Shown: positions 27,010 to 35,880 of the stretch, in pieces
Numbering within the stretch: the stretch's first letter is position 1
How the letters are laid out: the number at the start of each line of letters is the position of its first letter
DNA from: Clostridia bacterium
Lineage (GTDB): Bacteria > Bacillota > DAOUPZ01
Assembly (NCBI GenBank): GCA_030625885.1
Contig: DAOUPZ010000005.1
Coordinates: 1 to 64,000 of the forward strand
Length of the DNA stretch: 64,000 nt
Direction: 5' to 3'
The notes under the pieces: generated by a model
Seen by the model: only the letters and a program-made list of their open reading frames with translations
Database searches by the model: none
What the model was told of the DNA's origin: nothing
Translations under genes and position numbers: made by a program

Positions 27010-27944
27010 TTATTTTTTTCATAAGGCTTAAGCGAACTTAAAATTCTTTCCATCTCTGCTGGAAGAGAAACTTTAAATTCCATATAATTTTTAGTTTTAG
27101 GATGATCAAATCCTAATATATGAGCATGTAAAAATTGGCCGGACAGATTAAACTTTTCTTTTTTAGGTCCATAAACCGGATCACATACGATTGGATGATG
27201 AATATAAGCCATATGGACTCTAATTTGATGCGTCCGCCCTGTTTCTAAAGCCAATTCCATAAAAGAATAGTCTCCAAAACGCTCCCGCACTTTAAAATGA
27301 GTAATGGCATGACGGCTATGTTGCTGCACCACTGCCATTCGCTTCCGTTCAACAGGATGGCGTCCAATAGGGGCATCTATGATGCCTTGATCAGTTTTTA
27401 TATTTCCATGAACCAACCCCAAATATATCTTTTTTACTGTTCTAGCCTTTATTTGATCTGCAAGATGTAAATGAGCCGAATTGGTTTTCGCCACCATCAT
27501 GACGCCTGATGTATCTTTATCCAACCGGTGAACAATCCCCGGTCGGACTACCCCATTAATACCCGATAATTGCCCTTCACAATGATAAAGTAATGCATTT
27601 ACTAACGTTCCGGATTCATTTCCTACTGCTGGATGAACCACCATACCCTGAGGCTTATTGATGACAATAATATCTGCATCTTCATAAATAATGTCTAAAG
27701 GAATAGGCTCAGGTTCGATTTTCAATTTTTTCGGCTGTGGAATAAAAATACTAACCTTGTCTTTCACTTTTACTTTATAGCTGGCTTTCTCTCTTTTTTC
27801 ATTAATCCACACCTGATCTTCATCAATAAGCCTCTTAATGTGCGAACGAGAAAATTCAGGTATAGCTTGCGACAAAAAAGCATCCAACCTTTGCTTTTCA
27901 TTTTCCTCTTTTACCTCAAATTCCTTCTTGTTGTTGTGATTCAT
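27006..27944 (-). CDS. rluD: RluD-family 23S rRNA pseudouridine synthase
   Basis: 312 residues: an N-terminal S4 RNA-binding domain (about 14-75, RLDAFLSQAIPEFSRSHIKRLI) and the pseudouridine synthase domain with catalytic Asp in HRLDKDTSG (about 143-151). It is the YlyB-type enzyme that in Bacillus also lies just before pyrR. It overlaps lgt by 29 bases, with AGAGAGG 9 bases before its ATG. Confidence 0.95.
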   Translation of the reverse strand: MNHNNKKEFEVKEENEKQRLDAFLSQAIPEFSRSHIKRLIDEDQVWINEKREKASYKVKVKDKVSIFIPQPKKLKIEPEPIPLDIIYEDADIIVINKPQGMVVHPAVGNESGTLVNALLYHCEGQLSGINGVVRPGIVHRLDKDTSGVMMVAKTNSAHLHLADQIKARTVKKIYLGLVHGNIKTDQGIIDAPIGRHPVERKRMAVVQQHSRHAITHFKVRERFGDYSFMELALETGRTHQIRVHMAYIHHPIVCDPVYGPKKEKFNLSGQFLHAHILGFDHPKTKNYMEFKVSLPAEMERILSSLKPYEKNN

Positions 27945-28695
27945 CTTGTAGTTCCTCTCTTAATTGTGAAGTGTTTTGTCTTAAATTTCGCATAAGAAGG
28001 ATGATTCCACTTATACCAAGGAAAATACTTACCAATTGAAAAACAGATAATGGCCCTAATATGCGAATACTATCACGCCAAAATTCCACAATAAAACGAA
28101 TAAACGCGTAAATAATTAAGTAAAGCGTAAATAAATAACCATTATAAATAATTTTTTTCCGTTTCTTCCAAAGAATTAAAAACATAACGACATCTAAAAA
28201 TGACTCATAGATTTGTGTTGGATGTCGAGGAACATCAAAGAAATTAACCCCCCACGGCATATGGCAAATCACCCCATAGCAGCAACCATTCAAAAAACAT
28301 CCAATCCGCCCAATAGCCATACCCAGCGCTAGTGAAGGCGTCAGCGCATCCGCTAATTTCCCCAGCGAAATCCCCCGACGTTTAACAATAAAAAACACAA
28401 CAATTATGGTAGCTATCAACCCGCCCTGAAAGGCCAAGCCGCCTTCACGAAATGCCAATATCTTACCTGGAAACTTCATATAATAATCTAAATTGATAAG
28501 AATATAAAAAAGACGCGAACCCACAATGCCTGCCAATAAACAGTATAAACTCACATCAAAAACATCTTCTTCCTTGAGCCCTTTTCGTCTGGCTTCTTTT
28601 AATGCTAAGATAACGCCAACACCAAAAGCGATGGATAACATAACACCGTAACCAAAAATGGGTATAGAACCAATATGAAACAAAACAGGTTTCAT
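27916..28695 (-). CDS. lgt: Prolipoprotein diacylglyceryl transferase
   Basis: 259 residues with about seven membrane segments. The Lgt signature GRIGCFLNGCCYG (about 130-142) holds the essential Arg, and HPTQIYES follows. The enzyme adds diacylglyceryl to the lipobox Cys of lipoproteins, before LspA cleaves the signal. Its start overlaps the lspA stop by 4 bases, so the two successive enzymes are translationally coupled. Confidence 0.93.
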   Translation of the reverse strand: MKPVLFHIGSIPIFGYGVMLSIAFGVGVILALKEARRKGLKEEDVFDVSLYCLLAGIVGSRLFYILINLDYYMKFPGKILAFREGGLAFQGGLIATIIVVFFIVKRRGISLGKLADALTPSLALGMAIGRIGCFLNGCCYGVICHMPWGVNFFDVPRHPTQIYESFLDVVMFLILWKKRKKIIYNGYLFTLYLIIYAFIRFIVEFWRDSIRILGPLSVFQLVSIFLGISGIILLMRNLRQNTSQLREELQDESQQQEGI

Positions 28696-29150
28696 GACTT
28701 AATTTCTTCCTCCTTTGACTTTCTTATCATTTGCAATACCATTAACCCTACGCCCACAACAATACACATATCAGCAAGATTAAACGTAGGCCATATAATA
28801 AAATCAACATAATCAATCACATAACCTAAACGTAGACGATCTAATAAATTCCCAATTGCCCCGCCAATTAACAATGGAAGTGCCCACTTTAACAGGGGAT
28901 CATCTCCCATGGTCTTATGAAATAATAAAATAAAAATAAAAGCAATAAATGTAAAAATGATAAGCCAAGCACGCTTTCCAGATAACATACCAAATGCAGC
29001 TCCAAAATTTTGCACATACGTAAAATAAAGCACATTATGTACCACCGGAATAGACTGGTGAACCGCCATATGGGTATCAACAAAATATTTTATAAGTTGA
29101 TCAAAAAAAACAACGAGTGTCGCTAACCCCCAGAACATCATATTTCTCAT
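28692..29150 (-). CDS. lspA: Lipoprotein signal peptidase
   Basis: 152 residues, four membrane segments, with the two catalytic aspartates in GNLLDRLR and FNLADMC. It removes the signal peptide of lipoproteins modified by Lgt, such as the two substrate-binding lipoproteins in this window. First gene of the lspA-lgt-rluD unit. Confidence 0.96.
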   Translation of the reverse strand: MRNMMFWGLATLVVFFDQLIKYFVDTHMAVHQSIPVVHNVLYFTYVQNFGAAFGMLSGKRAWLIIFTFIAFIFILLFHKTMGDDPLLKWALPLLIGGAIGNLLDRLRLGYVIDYVDFIIWPTFNLADMCIVVGVGLMVLQMIRKSKEEEIKS

Positions 29151-29299
29151 CCTTTCTCCTTCATAATAATTACACCTTATTATTTTATCATAAAATCCTA
29201 ATGTATATAAGAGAAAAGATTAAAGGAAGCTAAAGGCTTAAAGCTTAAGGCAAAAGAATTTTAAACCTTTAACCTATCCTCTTCATTGACCAATAATAA

Positions 29300-29345
29300 G
29301 AAGCTCTCCGTTCTCTGCAGCATCGAGAACGGAGAACTTCTTTTT
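29300..29345. terminator. Terminator between the TraR/DksA gene and lspA
   Basis: TCTCCGTTCTC and GAGAACGGAGA (11 bp) extended by GAAG/CTTC form a stem with a 9-base loop and a T-tract on the plus strand; on the minus strand it lies just after the stop of the TraR/DksA gene. The 29160-29290 stretch before lspA holds only low-complexity words such as CTAAAGGCTTAAAG. Confidence 0.7.
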
Positions 29346-29352
29346 AATGTTT

Positions 29353-29895
29353 TTACAGCTTCTCTACATTATTTAAACTTTCTTTACCCCCACTGGGCAT
29401 CTCGTTATATTTCTCTACATCCTGCCAGGTATCTTCTGCATCATATCCCACTCTGGAACTCACTTCAAATGGAATACGTTCCAAAACATCTTCTTCAGCA
29501 GGACGGGGATTATTAGGATGCTCTTCTTCTAGTTCCTTCTGACACTCAATACATAAAACAGCATAAGGAATAGATTCCAACCTTTGTTCACCAATTTCTT
29601 TTCCGCAAATATCACATTCCCCATACGTTCCATTTTCAATTTTAGCAAGCGACTCTTCAATATTGGCCAAAAGCTCCAGTTCATTATCTTTAATGCCAAT
29701 ATCTTTTTCCCGTTCAAATGTTACATCAGCAATATCTGCCGGGTGATTATCATAGACAGATAGTTCCCCAATCGACTCTGATAATTCATAATCTAAACCC
29801 GAACGGTTTAAAGCTTGTACTTCTGAAACCAAACGACTTTTCTCATCCAGCAAAAGATGGCGAAAGTGATTGAGTTTCTTTCTATTCATTTTCAT
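29353..29895 (-). CDS. TraR/DksA zinc-finger protein (YteA-like)
   Basis: 180 residues: an N-terminal coiled coil, the conserved DNHPAD(I/V)ADVTFEREKDIG segment (about 49-67) and a four-cysteine zinc finger, CDICGKEIGEQRLESIP...LCIECQ (about 95-120). The acidic C-terminal stretch ending FEVSSRVGYDAEDTWQDVEKYNEMPSG is the mark of the YteA/YlyA sporulation-linked family in Firmicutes. It probably contacts RNA polymerase like DksA, but its target is not known. Confidence 0.9.
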   Translation of the reverse strand: MKMNRKKLNHFRHLLLDEKSRLVSEVQALNRSGLDYELSESIGELSVYDNHPADIADVTFEREKDIGIKDNELELLANIEESLAKIENGTYGECDICGKEIGEQRLESIPYAVLCIECQKELEEEHPNNPRPAEEDVLERIPFEVSSRVGYDAEDTWQDVEKYNEMPSGGKESLNNVEKL

Positions 29896-29907
29896 TTATA
29901 CACATCC

Positions 29908-31359
29908 TTAATCTTCGTTAAGCGCCCAATCACCAAAAATAAGGTATTCACGCTCTTTTTCTGTAATCGATTCACGTCCTGGCTTAGCCAAATAGTAGAA
30001 AATAATACCGAGAATCAACCAAGCACCAAACACAATCCATTCCAAAGGCCAGACCAATGCGCCAGGACTACCCGGGACAACCAGTACTAAAGTAAATATA
30101 ATAGCCATTAAAACCGCAATATAACCCGTTGTAATACCTCCTGGCATTTGATAAGGTCTAGGCATATTGGGTTTGTTCTTGCGCATTGAAATAGCCGAAG
30201 CAGAAACCAATAACCATGCTAGCATAAAGCATAAAGATCCTACATCAACAATTGGCAGTAAAATAGCGGTACCAATGAATGGCGCAACTATGGTTAATAC
30301 CCCTACAAAGATGTTCGCATTAATGGGTGTTTTATATTTATCATCAATTTTACCAAACCATTGTGGCAAAAGACGTGCACGCCCCATCCCAAACAGCACA
30401 CGAGTAGAGGCGACAAAAAAAGCGTTAAATGTTGTTAGTAAGCCGCCTAAGGCACCTAGAAGTACGATCCGACCTACTATAGGTGCTATTGTCATCATCG
30501 CATCTGCAGCCGGGAATTCAAGGTTTACCAATTCTTTCCACGGCATAACCATAGATACAGATAGAATGGCCAATGCATAAAAGACTACACCGGCACCAAC
30601 TGCTAAACTTAATACTTTACCCAAACTGTTATAGTCCATTCCTTCGCTGCTTTCTTCCGCCCCCTGTGGAATTGTATCAAACCCAGCAAAAAAGAACGGC
30701 GTAATAGCCAATACGGCCACAATACCACCCAATGTGCTAAACCCTTTTAAGGAATGACCGATCCACGGTTGGGCATTGGCAAAGCTTCCTTTAATAAAGC
30801 CAGTAATAATAAAGATTGCTGAACAAGCTAAAAGGAAATTTGTCATCCCACTCTGGAATTTCGCAACTTTATCAACACCCAGAACATTCATCCAAATAAT
30901 CGCACCTGCTACTACAAGGTCTAAAATAAGAAGGGGTAGATAAACGGTAAAACCCATCACCTCATAGATTGGTATCACCTTCATAACTGGTAACAAACTA
31001 CCTACCAAACGACCGATAGCAACAGCTTCCCATGGACACAGAAATGCATACCCAAAACACAAAACCCAACCTGTATAGAACGAAGCAGTAGAACCAAACG
31101 CACGGTAAGTATACGCGATTTCCCCACCAGCCACCGGCATCGAAGCAGTCATTTCACCATATGCATAAGTTATGGGCAACAACATCAATCCACCAATCGC
31201 AAAAGCAATAATAGCACCTAACGGTCCACCAGCGTTAGCAATCCAACTTCCAACCGTAACAACCCAGCCAACACCAACCATGGCACCAAAACCCAAGGTA
31301 AAGAAGTCAAACAACCCCATTGCTTTTCCTAATTCTTGCCTTTCTAAATTTTCAGCCAT
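29908..31359 (-). CDS. APC-family amino-acid permease
   Basis: 483 residues with about 12 hydrophobic segments. The first helix carries the APC glycine motif GFGAMVGVGWVVTVG, and helix 3 has MPVAGGEIAYTYRAFG. Helix 6 contains ITPFFFAGFDTIPQGAEE, the usual substrate-gating segment. These features place it among basic/neutral amino-acid or polyamine transporters; the substrate is unknown. It follows ileS, from which it is parted by a strong terminator, and is 12 bases upstream of the TraR/DksA gene. Confidence 0.9.
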   Translation of the reverse strand: MAENLERQELGKAMGLFDFFTLGFGAMVGVGWVVTVGSWIANAGGPLGAIIAFAIGGLMLLPITYAYGEMTASMPVAGGEIAYTYRAFGSTASFYTGWVLCFGYAFLCPWEAVAIGRLVGSLLPVMKVIPIYEVMGFTVYLPLLILDLVVAGAIIWMNVLGVDKVAKFQSGMTNFLLACSAIFIITGFIKGSFANAQPWIGHSLKGFSTLGGIVAVLAITPFFFAGFDTIPQGAEESSEGMDYNSLGKVLSLAVGAGVVFYALAILSVSMVMPWKELVNLEFPAADAMMTIAPIVGRIVLLGALGGLLTTFNAFFVASTRVLFGMGRARLLPQWFGKIDDKYKTPINANIFVGVLTIVAPFIGTAILLPIVDVGSLCFMLAWLLVSASAISMRKNKPNMPRPYQMPGGITTGYIAVLMAIIFTLVLVVPGSPGALVWPLEWIVFGAWLILGIIFYYLAKPGRESITEKEREYLIFGDWALNED

Positions 31360-31521
31360 ATCATATGTGCCTCCTTCACTTTTAAAGTCTACTTATGTGT
31401 GAACAAAGAAAATACTTAATGAAAGTTCTTACTTAATATTAGTCTTTCTAAAGAATAAAGAAATATACATAAACACGAGAAAACGCCTACAGGTCTTTCA
31501 TTTGACAGTTAGAAGAACAAA

Positions 31522-31557
31522 AAAAAAGTGCTGTCCCCTAGGGGACAGTACTTTTTT
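31522..31557 (-). terminator. ileS terminator, near-perfect palindrome
   Basis: AAAGTGCTGTCCCCT and its near complement AGGGGACAGTACTTT with one G/T mismatch, flanked by A- and T-tracts on both sides, 4 bases beyond the ileS stop codon. Confidence 0.85.
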
Positions 31558-31560
31558 ATA

Positions 31561-34359
31561 TTAATTATTACGTGCAACTTCAGCACAACGAGGACAAAGC
31601 GTGGAATGAGCTTCATCTTGCCCAATTTCTTCACTATACATCCAGCATCTTTCACATTTAACGCCGGGGGCTTGTTCTATTTTTATTTTTAGACCACTTA
31701 TTTCATCACTTATATAAAAATCATCTTCTATAGCATCACCCGCATTAGCAAATTCCATCTGCGAAACAATACATACCATTTTCAATAATGATTCATCCAC
31801 CATTTCCGGGATCATACTATCTTCAGGAAGATAAACCGTCACTTTAGCATCTAAAGCGTGACCAATCGTTTTATTTCTTCGGGCACCTTCCAAAGCTTTA
31901 GAAATCTCATCCCGTAATTTAAGGATGTTGTCCCAACGATCGGCTAGTTTTTCATCTAAATAGGTTTCTGTAACATGAGGCCAATCCGTAAAAATGACAT
32001 CTTGTTGACAAGATGCAGCCCCTGGAAGATATTGCCACACTTCAGTTGCTGTATGCGGTAGAATCGGTGCAAATAATTTGACTAATGTAACTAAGATTTC
32101 ATACATAACGGTTTGAGCAGCTCGTCTTTCTACTGAATTAGTACCACAAGTATACAAACGATCTTTCAAAACATCTAAATAGAATGAACTCATATCAACT
32201 GCACAAAAATTATGAATATCATGATATAGCATATGAAACTCAAAATCTTCATAAGACTGTGTCACTCGCTTAATAAGCTTGTGTAATCGAAGTAAGGCCC
32301 ATTTATCCAAATCCATTAATTCTTCATAATCAACCTTATCATTTTCAGGAACAAAATCATATAAATTCCCTAAGATAAATCGACATGTATTACGAATCCG
32401 GCGATAAACCTCTGCCATTTGTTTCAATATATTAGATGATACACGAATATCACTCTTAAAATCGGAAGAAGCAACCCACAAACGTAAAATATCCGCTCCG
32501 TATTGATCAATTACTTTTTGGGGACTAATGACATTCCCTAACGACTTAGACATTTTTTTACCTTCTCCATCAACCACATAACCATGTGTCAAAACAGCCT
32601 CATAAGGTGCTTTACCTTTCGTAGCCACTGATGTCAATAAGGAAGACTGGAACCATCCACGATGCTGATCACTTCCTTCTAAATATAGATCAGCAGGTCC
32701 TCTTAGTTCAGGACGCGTTTCCAAAACAGCTTCATGGCTCGTACCAGAATCAAACCATACATCCATGATATCCGTTTCTTTGCGGAAATGACGCCCACCG
32801 CATTCTGGACATACGATACCCTCTGGAAGCATTTCATTCGGTTCTTTTGCAAACCAAGCATTAGACCCTTCCCGGCGGAACAAATCAGCAACGGCTTTGA
32901 TGGTTTCATCATTAATCAGTTCCTTATTACATGATTTGCAATAGAAAATAGGAATAGGTACGCCCCATACTCTCTGACGAGAAATACACCAGTCATAGCG
33001 ATCGGCAACCATATTAGTAATCCGATCCTGACCCCAAGTAGGAATCCATTTTACATTTTTTATTTCATTTAATGCTTCTTTACGAAATCCATCAACAGAA
33101 GCAAACCATTGTTCAGTCGCCCGGAAAACAATAGGATGCTTACAACGCCAGCAATGAGGATACTGATGGGTGATTTCACTGGTATGAAGCAAGGCACCAC
33201 TTTCTTTTAAATCCTCAATGATTAATGGATTGGCTTTATTGATATGCATCCCAGCATATTTTCCCGCTTCTTGGGTAAAGACCCCATTGTTTTGCACAGG
33301 ATTAATAACGGGTAATTTATATTTCAAACCCACTTCAAAGTCTTCCTGCCCGTGTCCAGGTGCAGTATGAACACAACCTGTACCCTGTTCTAACGTAACG
33401 TGTTCTCCAAGTATTATGGTAGACATCCGATCCATAAAAGGATGCTGTGCTTGCAGACCTTCAAGTTTTTGACCATCAATTGTCATCAATACTTCGAATT
33501 CTTCAATACCTAATTCTTTCATAACCTGTTCAACCAGATCTTTAGCAATCAAGTATACTTCATCATGAACCTTAACTAAGGCGTAAACAAAATCAGGATT
33601 TATAGAAATAGCAACATTAGCCGGTAACGTCCAAGGCGTAGTTGTCCAAATAACCACATTAATATTTTCATTTATTTTACTTAATTCTATTGATTTTGCT
33701 TTTTCTTCCAAAGGCAATGCAAATTTGACATAAATAGAAGCTGACGTCTTGTCTGCATACTCTACTTCTGCTTCTGCCAAAGCCGTTTCACAACTTGCAC
33801 ACCAGTACACTGGTTTTAAGCCTTTATAAATATATCCCTTATTAGCCATTTCCCCAAATACTTCAATCTGCTTTGCTTCATAATCGTGTTGAAGTGTTAA
33901 ATAGGGATTGTCCCAATCTCCTAAAATACCTAAACGCTTAAACTGTTCTTTTTGAATATCCACAAATTTACGAGCGTAGATTTCACATTTTTTTCGCAGT
34001 TCTACAGAATCAATCTCATGTTTATTAATCTTTTCCGTCTTAACGACTTGATGTTCAATAGGCAATCCGTGCGTATCCCAGCCAGGTACATAGGGTGTTT
34101 TATATCCGCGTAACGTTTTATATTTCATGACAATATCTTTTAAAATTTTATTAAGAGCATGTCCTAAATGAATATTTCCGTTAGCATAGGGCGGCCCATC
34201 ATGCAAAACATACAAAGGTGCATCTTTACGTGCCTCTAGTATTTTGTTATAAGTATCTTCTTTTTCCCATTTTTCTTGAATTTCTGGTTCTCGCTTCGGT
34301 AAATTCCCCCGCATGGGAAAATCAGTTTGGGGTAAATTTAATGTTTCCCGATAGTCCAT
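31561..34359 (-). CDS. ileS: Isoleucyl-tRNA synthetase
   Basis: 932 residues, full length for the bacterial type. HIGH motif in PPYANGNIHLGHALNK (about 56-71), editing-domain motif TTTPWTLPAN, KMSKSLGN, and a C-terminal zinc site CERCWMYSEEIG...CPRCAE. It charges tRNA-Ile. GGAGG lies 7-8 bases before the ATG. Unlike many Firmicutes homologues it has no T-box leader. Confidence 0.97.
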   Translation of the reverse strand: MDYRETLNLPQTDFPMRGNLPKREPEIQEKWEKEDTYNKILEARKDAPLYVLHDGPPYANGNIHLGHALNKILKDIVMKYKTLRGYKTPYVPGWDTHGLPIEHQVVKTEKINKHEIDSVELRKKCEIYARKFVDIQKEQFKRLGILGDWDNPYLTLQHDYEAKQIEVFGEMANKGYIYKGLKPVYWCASCETALAEAEVEYADKTSASIYVKFALPLEEKAKSIELSKINENINVVIWTTTPWTLPANVAISINPDFVYALVKVHDEVYLIAKDLVEQVMKELGIEEFEVLMTIDGQKLEGLQAQHPFMDRMSTIILGEHVTLEQGTGCVHTAPGHGQEDFEVGLKYKLPVINPVQNNGVFTQEAGKYAGMHINKANPLIIEDLKESGALLHTSEITHQYPHCWRCKHPIVFRATEQWFASVDGFRKEALNEIKNVKWIPTWGQDRITNMVADRYDWCISRQRVWGVPIPIFYCKSCNKELINDETIKAVADLFRREGSNAWFAKEPNEMLPEGIVCPECGGRHFRKETDIMDVWFDSGTSHEAVLETRPELRGPADLYLEGSDQHRGWFQSSLLTSVATKGKAPYEAVLTHGYVVDGEGKKMSKSLGNVISPQKVIDQYGADILRLWVASSDFKSDIRVSSNILKQMAEVYRRIRNTCRFILGNLYDFVPENDKVDYEELMDLDKWALLRLHKLIKRVTQSYEDFEFHMLYHDIHNFCAVDMSSFYLDVLKDRLYTCGTNSVERRAAQTVMYEILVTLVKLFAPILPHTATEVWQYLPGAASCQQDVIFTDWPHVTETYLDEKLADRWDNILKLRDEISKALEGARRNKTIGHALDAKVTVYLPEDSMIPEMVDESLLKMVCIVSQMEFANAGDAIEDDFYISDEISGLKIKIEQAPGVKCERCWMYSEEIGQDEAHSTLCPRCAEVARNN

Positions 34360-34379
34360 ATATACACCTCCATAAAAAT

Positions 34380-34434
34380 CAAAAGGGCTATGCCCTTTTT
34401 GATATCATTACATTTACTAATAAATTGTATTATA
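34380..34434 (-). promoter_or_regulatory. ileS promoter and short leader with hairpin
   Basis: On the minus strand a -10 TATAAT (34429-34434), preceded by TGG as an extended -10, would start a leader of about 60 bases. The leader holds AAAAGGGC/GCCCTTTT (34381-34400) followed by GATTTTT, a terminator-like hairpin 17 bases before the ribosome site. No T-box sequence (AGGGTGGNACC) is present in the gap. Confidence 0.55.
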
Positions 34435-34484
34435 CCATAAATCAATAAAAATTACACTAGTTTTTAGGAGCAAGTCTTTATCAG

Positions 34485-34793
34485 TTAAACATTTATTACA
34501 AATTCCTTGCTTTTCAAACAATTCTTTACTTGCTCTTGGGAAAAACCAATAATTTTAATCACTTTATCACGCGATTTGTGTCCTGCTACGATCTCCACCT
34601 GCCCTTTGGTCACTTTAAAGTACTTAGAAAAAAACGCAATACAGGCTCCATTAGCCGCTCCATCAACTGGAGGAGAGGTCAATCTTACCTTCAACGCATC
34701 ACCATACATGCCAACGATTTCATTCTTAGATGCGCGAGGTTGAACTCTAATATTAAATTGCACGCCATTATCAACATCATTAATATGCCACAT
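34485..34793 (-). CDS. DUF167 (YggU) family protein
   Basis: 102 residues; IRVQPRASKNEIVG, the basic-patch motif near the start, and VDGAANGACIAFFSK are diagnostic for DUF167. Function unknown; members are widespread and often next to yggT and the ylm genes, as here. Cytoplasmic. Confidence 0.93.
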   Translation of the reverse strand: MWHINDVDNGVQFNIRVQPRASKNEIVGMYGDALKVRLTSPPVDGAANGACIAFFSKYFKVTKGQVEIVAGHKSRDKVIKIIGFSQEQVKNCLKSKEFVINV

Positions 34794-34811
34794 TTTTCCT
34801 CCTAGTTAAGG

Positions 34812-35075
34812 TTAAGCTGTCACCGCTGATTTAACCTTAACATATTTGACATTTCCTAATTTACCTGTTAATGCACCAATTTCATCTGTGGTCCCTTCAA
34901 TAATCAGTGCAATAACAGCTCGATCTTTTTCTCGACCCGGAATACCCATACGGCCAGAAACCATATCGGCATATTCTCCCAAAATTTGGTTTACTCTCTT
35001 TGCTGCTTCACGGTGCTCCAAAAGAATACCAACAACCGCAATACGTTTCTCATTATTATGCCCCACGCGAATCAC
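34812..35075 (-). CDS. TM1266-type iron-only hydrogenase system regulator
   Basis: 87 residues with KRIAVVGILLEHREAA, YADMVSGRMGIPGRE and the ferredoxin-like ALIIEGTTDEIGALTGKLG of the TM1266 family, whose genes usually accompany FeFe-hydrogenase maturation genes. None of those genes is in this window. The start is uncertain: GTG 35075 overlaps divIVA by 20 bases, and a GTG three codons on (35066) has a better-spaced AGGTGA. It may bind an effector as an ACT-like dimer. Confidence 0.85.
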   Translation of the reverse strand: MIRVGHNNEKRIAVVGILLEHREAAKRVNQILGEYADMVSGRMGIPGREKDRAVIALIIEGTTDEIGALTGKLGNVKYVKVKSAVTA

Positions 35076-35565
35076 CTAGTCCCTTGCCGCAGGCAATTTC
35101 TTCTAAAACGTTTTCCTCTATTTCATCTGTATCTTGCAAAACTTTTAACTGAGAATCTAGAAAATGAACATATTTATTTTTAAACAAAATAACTTGACGC
35201 TTTAAATTATCATATTCATTATTTAATACCTTTAGTTTTTCTATGCCATCATGTTCGATTCTTTCTGCCTGCAAACGGGCTTCTTGTAAAACCAGTTCTT
35301 TTTCTTTTTCAGCATTGTTTTTTACTTCTTCCGCTGTTTCCTTTGCTAGAATCAATGTGTTATGAAGTGTATCCTCTAACTGATGATAGCGTTCTAATTC
35401 TTTGTTAATGACATCACTTTGTTCTTTAAGCTGAATATTTTCTTTATACATTCGCTCATAATTTTTGATGATTTCATCTAAAAAATCATCTACATCTTCC
35501 CGCTTATATCCCCTAAGGCAAGTGGAGAATTCCTTGTTTTGAATATCGAGAGGTGTTAGTGCCAT
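35056..35565 (-). CDS. divIVA: DivIVA domain protein
   Basis: 169 residues: the membrane-binding N-terminal domain (LTPLDIQNKEFSTCLRGYKREDVDDFLDEI, residues 3-32) followed by a long coiled coil. It recognises strongly curved membrane and marks poles and septa; in spore-formers it guides septum placement. Gene order ylmE-sepF-proC-ylmG-divIVA is the conserved Firmicute pattern, with ylmH missing between ylmG and divIVA. Confidence 0.95.
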   Translation of the reverse strand: MALTPLDIQNKEFSTCLRGYKREDVDDFLDEIIKNYERMYKENIQLKEQSDVINKELERYHQLEDTLHNTLILAKETAEEVKNNAEKEKELVLQEARLQAERIEHDGIEKLKVLNNEYDNLKRQVILFKNKYVHFLDSQLKVLQDTDEIEENVLEEIACGKGLGDSRGA

Positions 35566-35592
35566 AATATGCCTCCTTATTATTAATTGAAC

Positions 35593-35868
35593 TTAAAATA
35601 GTAACATTACAAATAATTTGTGTATAATTCGTTGTAAAATTTCTAATGCAAAAATTGCAATAATGGGAGAAAAATCGATGCTATATCCACCTGTTGGAAT
35701 TAAATCGCGAAAGAAATTTAAAATTGGATCAGTGGTTCGATAAACAAATTGCACTAAAGAATTCCCATAATCCGGTCTTATCCAGGACATAAAAGCTCTA
35801 ATAATAATAAGCCAAATTAAAATCTGAAAAATAAAATCAATCGATTTAAGTAAAGTGTATGCGAACAT
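35593..35868 (-). CDS. ylmG: YggT family membrane protein (YlmG)
   Basis: 91 residues, two hydrophobic segments (about 8-28 and 67-87) with the motif IIIRAFMSWIRPD and the loop VYRTTDPILNFFRDLIPTGGYSIDFSPI. YggT/YlmG proteins are linked to division and chromosome placement in bacteria and plastids; the mechanism is unclear. Upstream of divIVA in the usual order. Confidence 0.93.
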   Translation of the reverse strand: MFAYTLLKSIDFIFQILIWLIIIRAFMSWIRPDYGNSLVQFVYRTTDPILNFFRDLIPTGGYSIDFSPIIAIFALEILQRIIHKLFVMLLF

Positions 35869-35880
35869 GCTGCCTCCTTT

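Noticed and set aside
31360-31520. T-box or amino-acid riboswitch upstream of the APC permease
   Set aside because: The gap is AT-rich and holds no T-box sequence or terminator/antiterminator pair apart from the ileS terminator.
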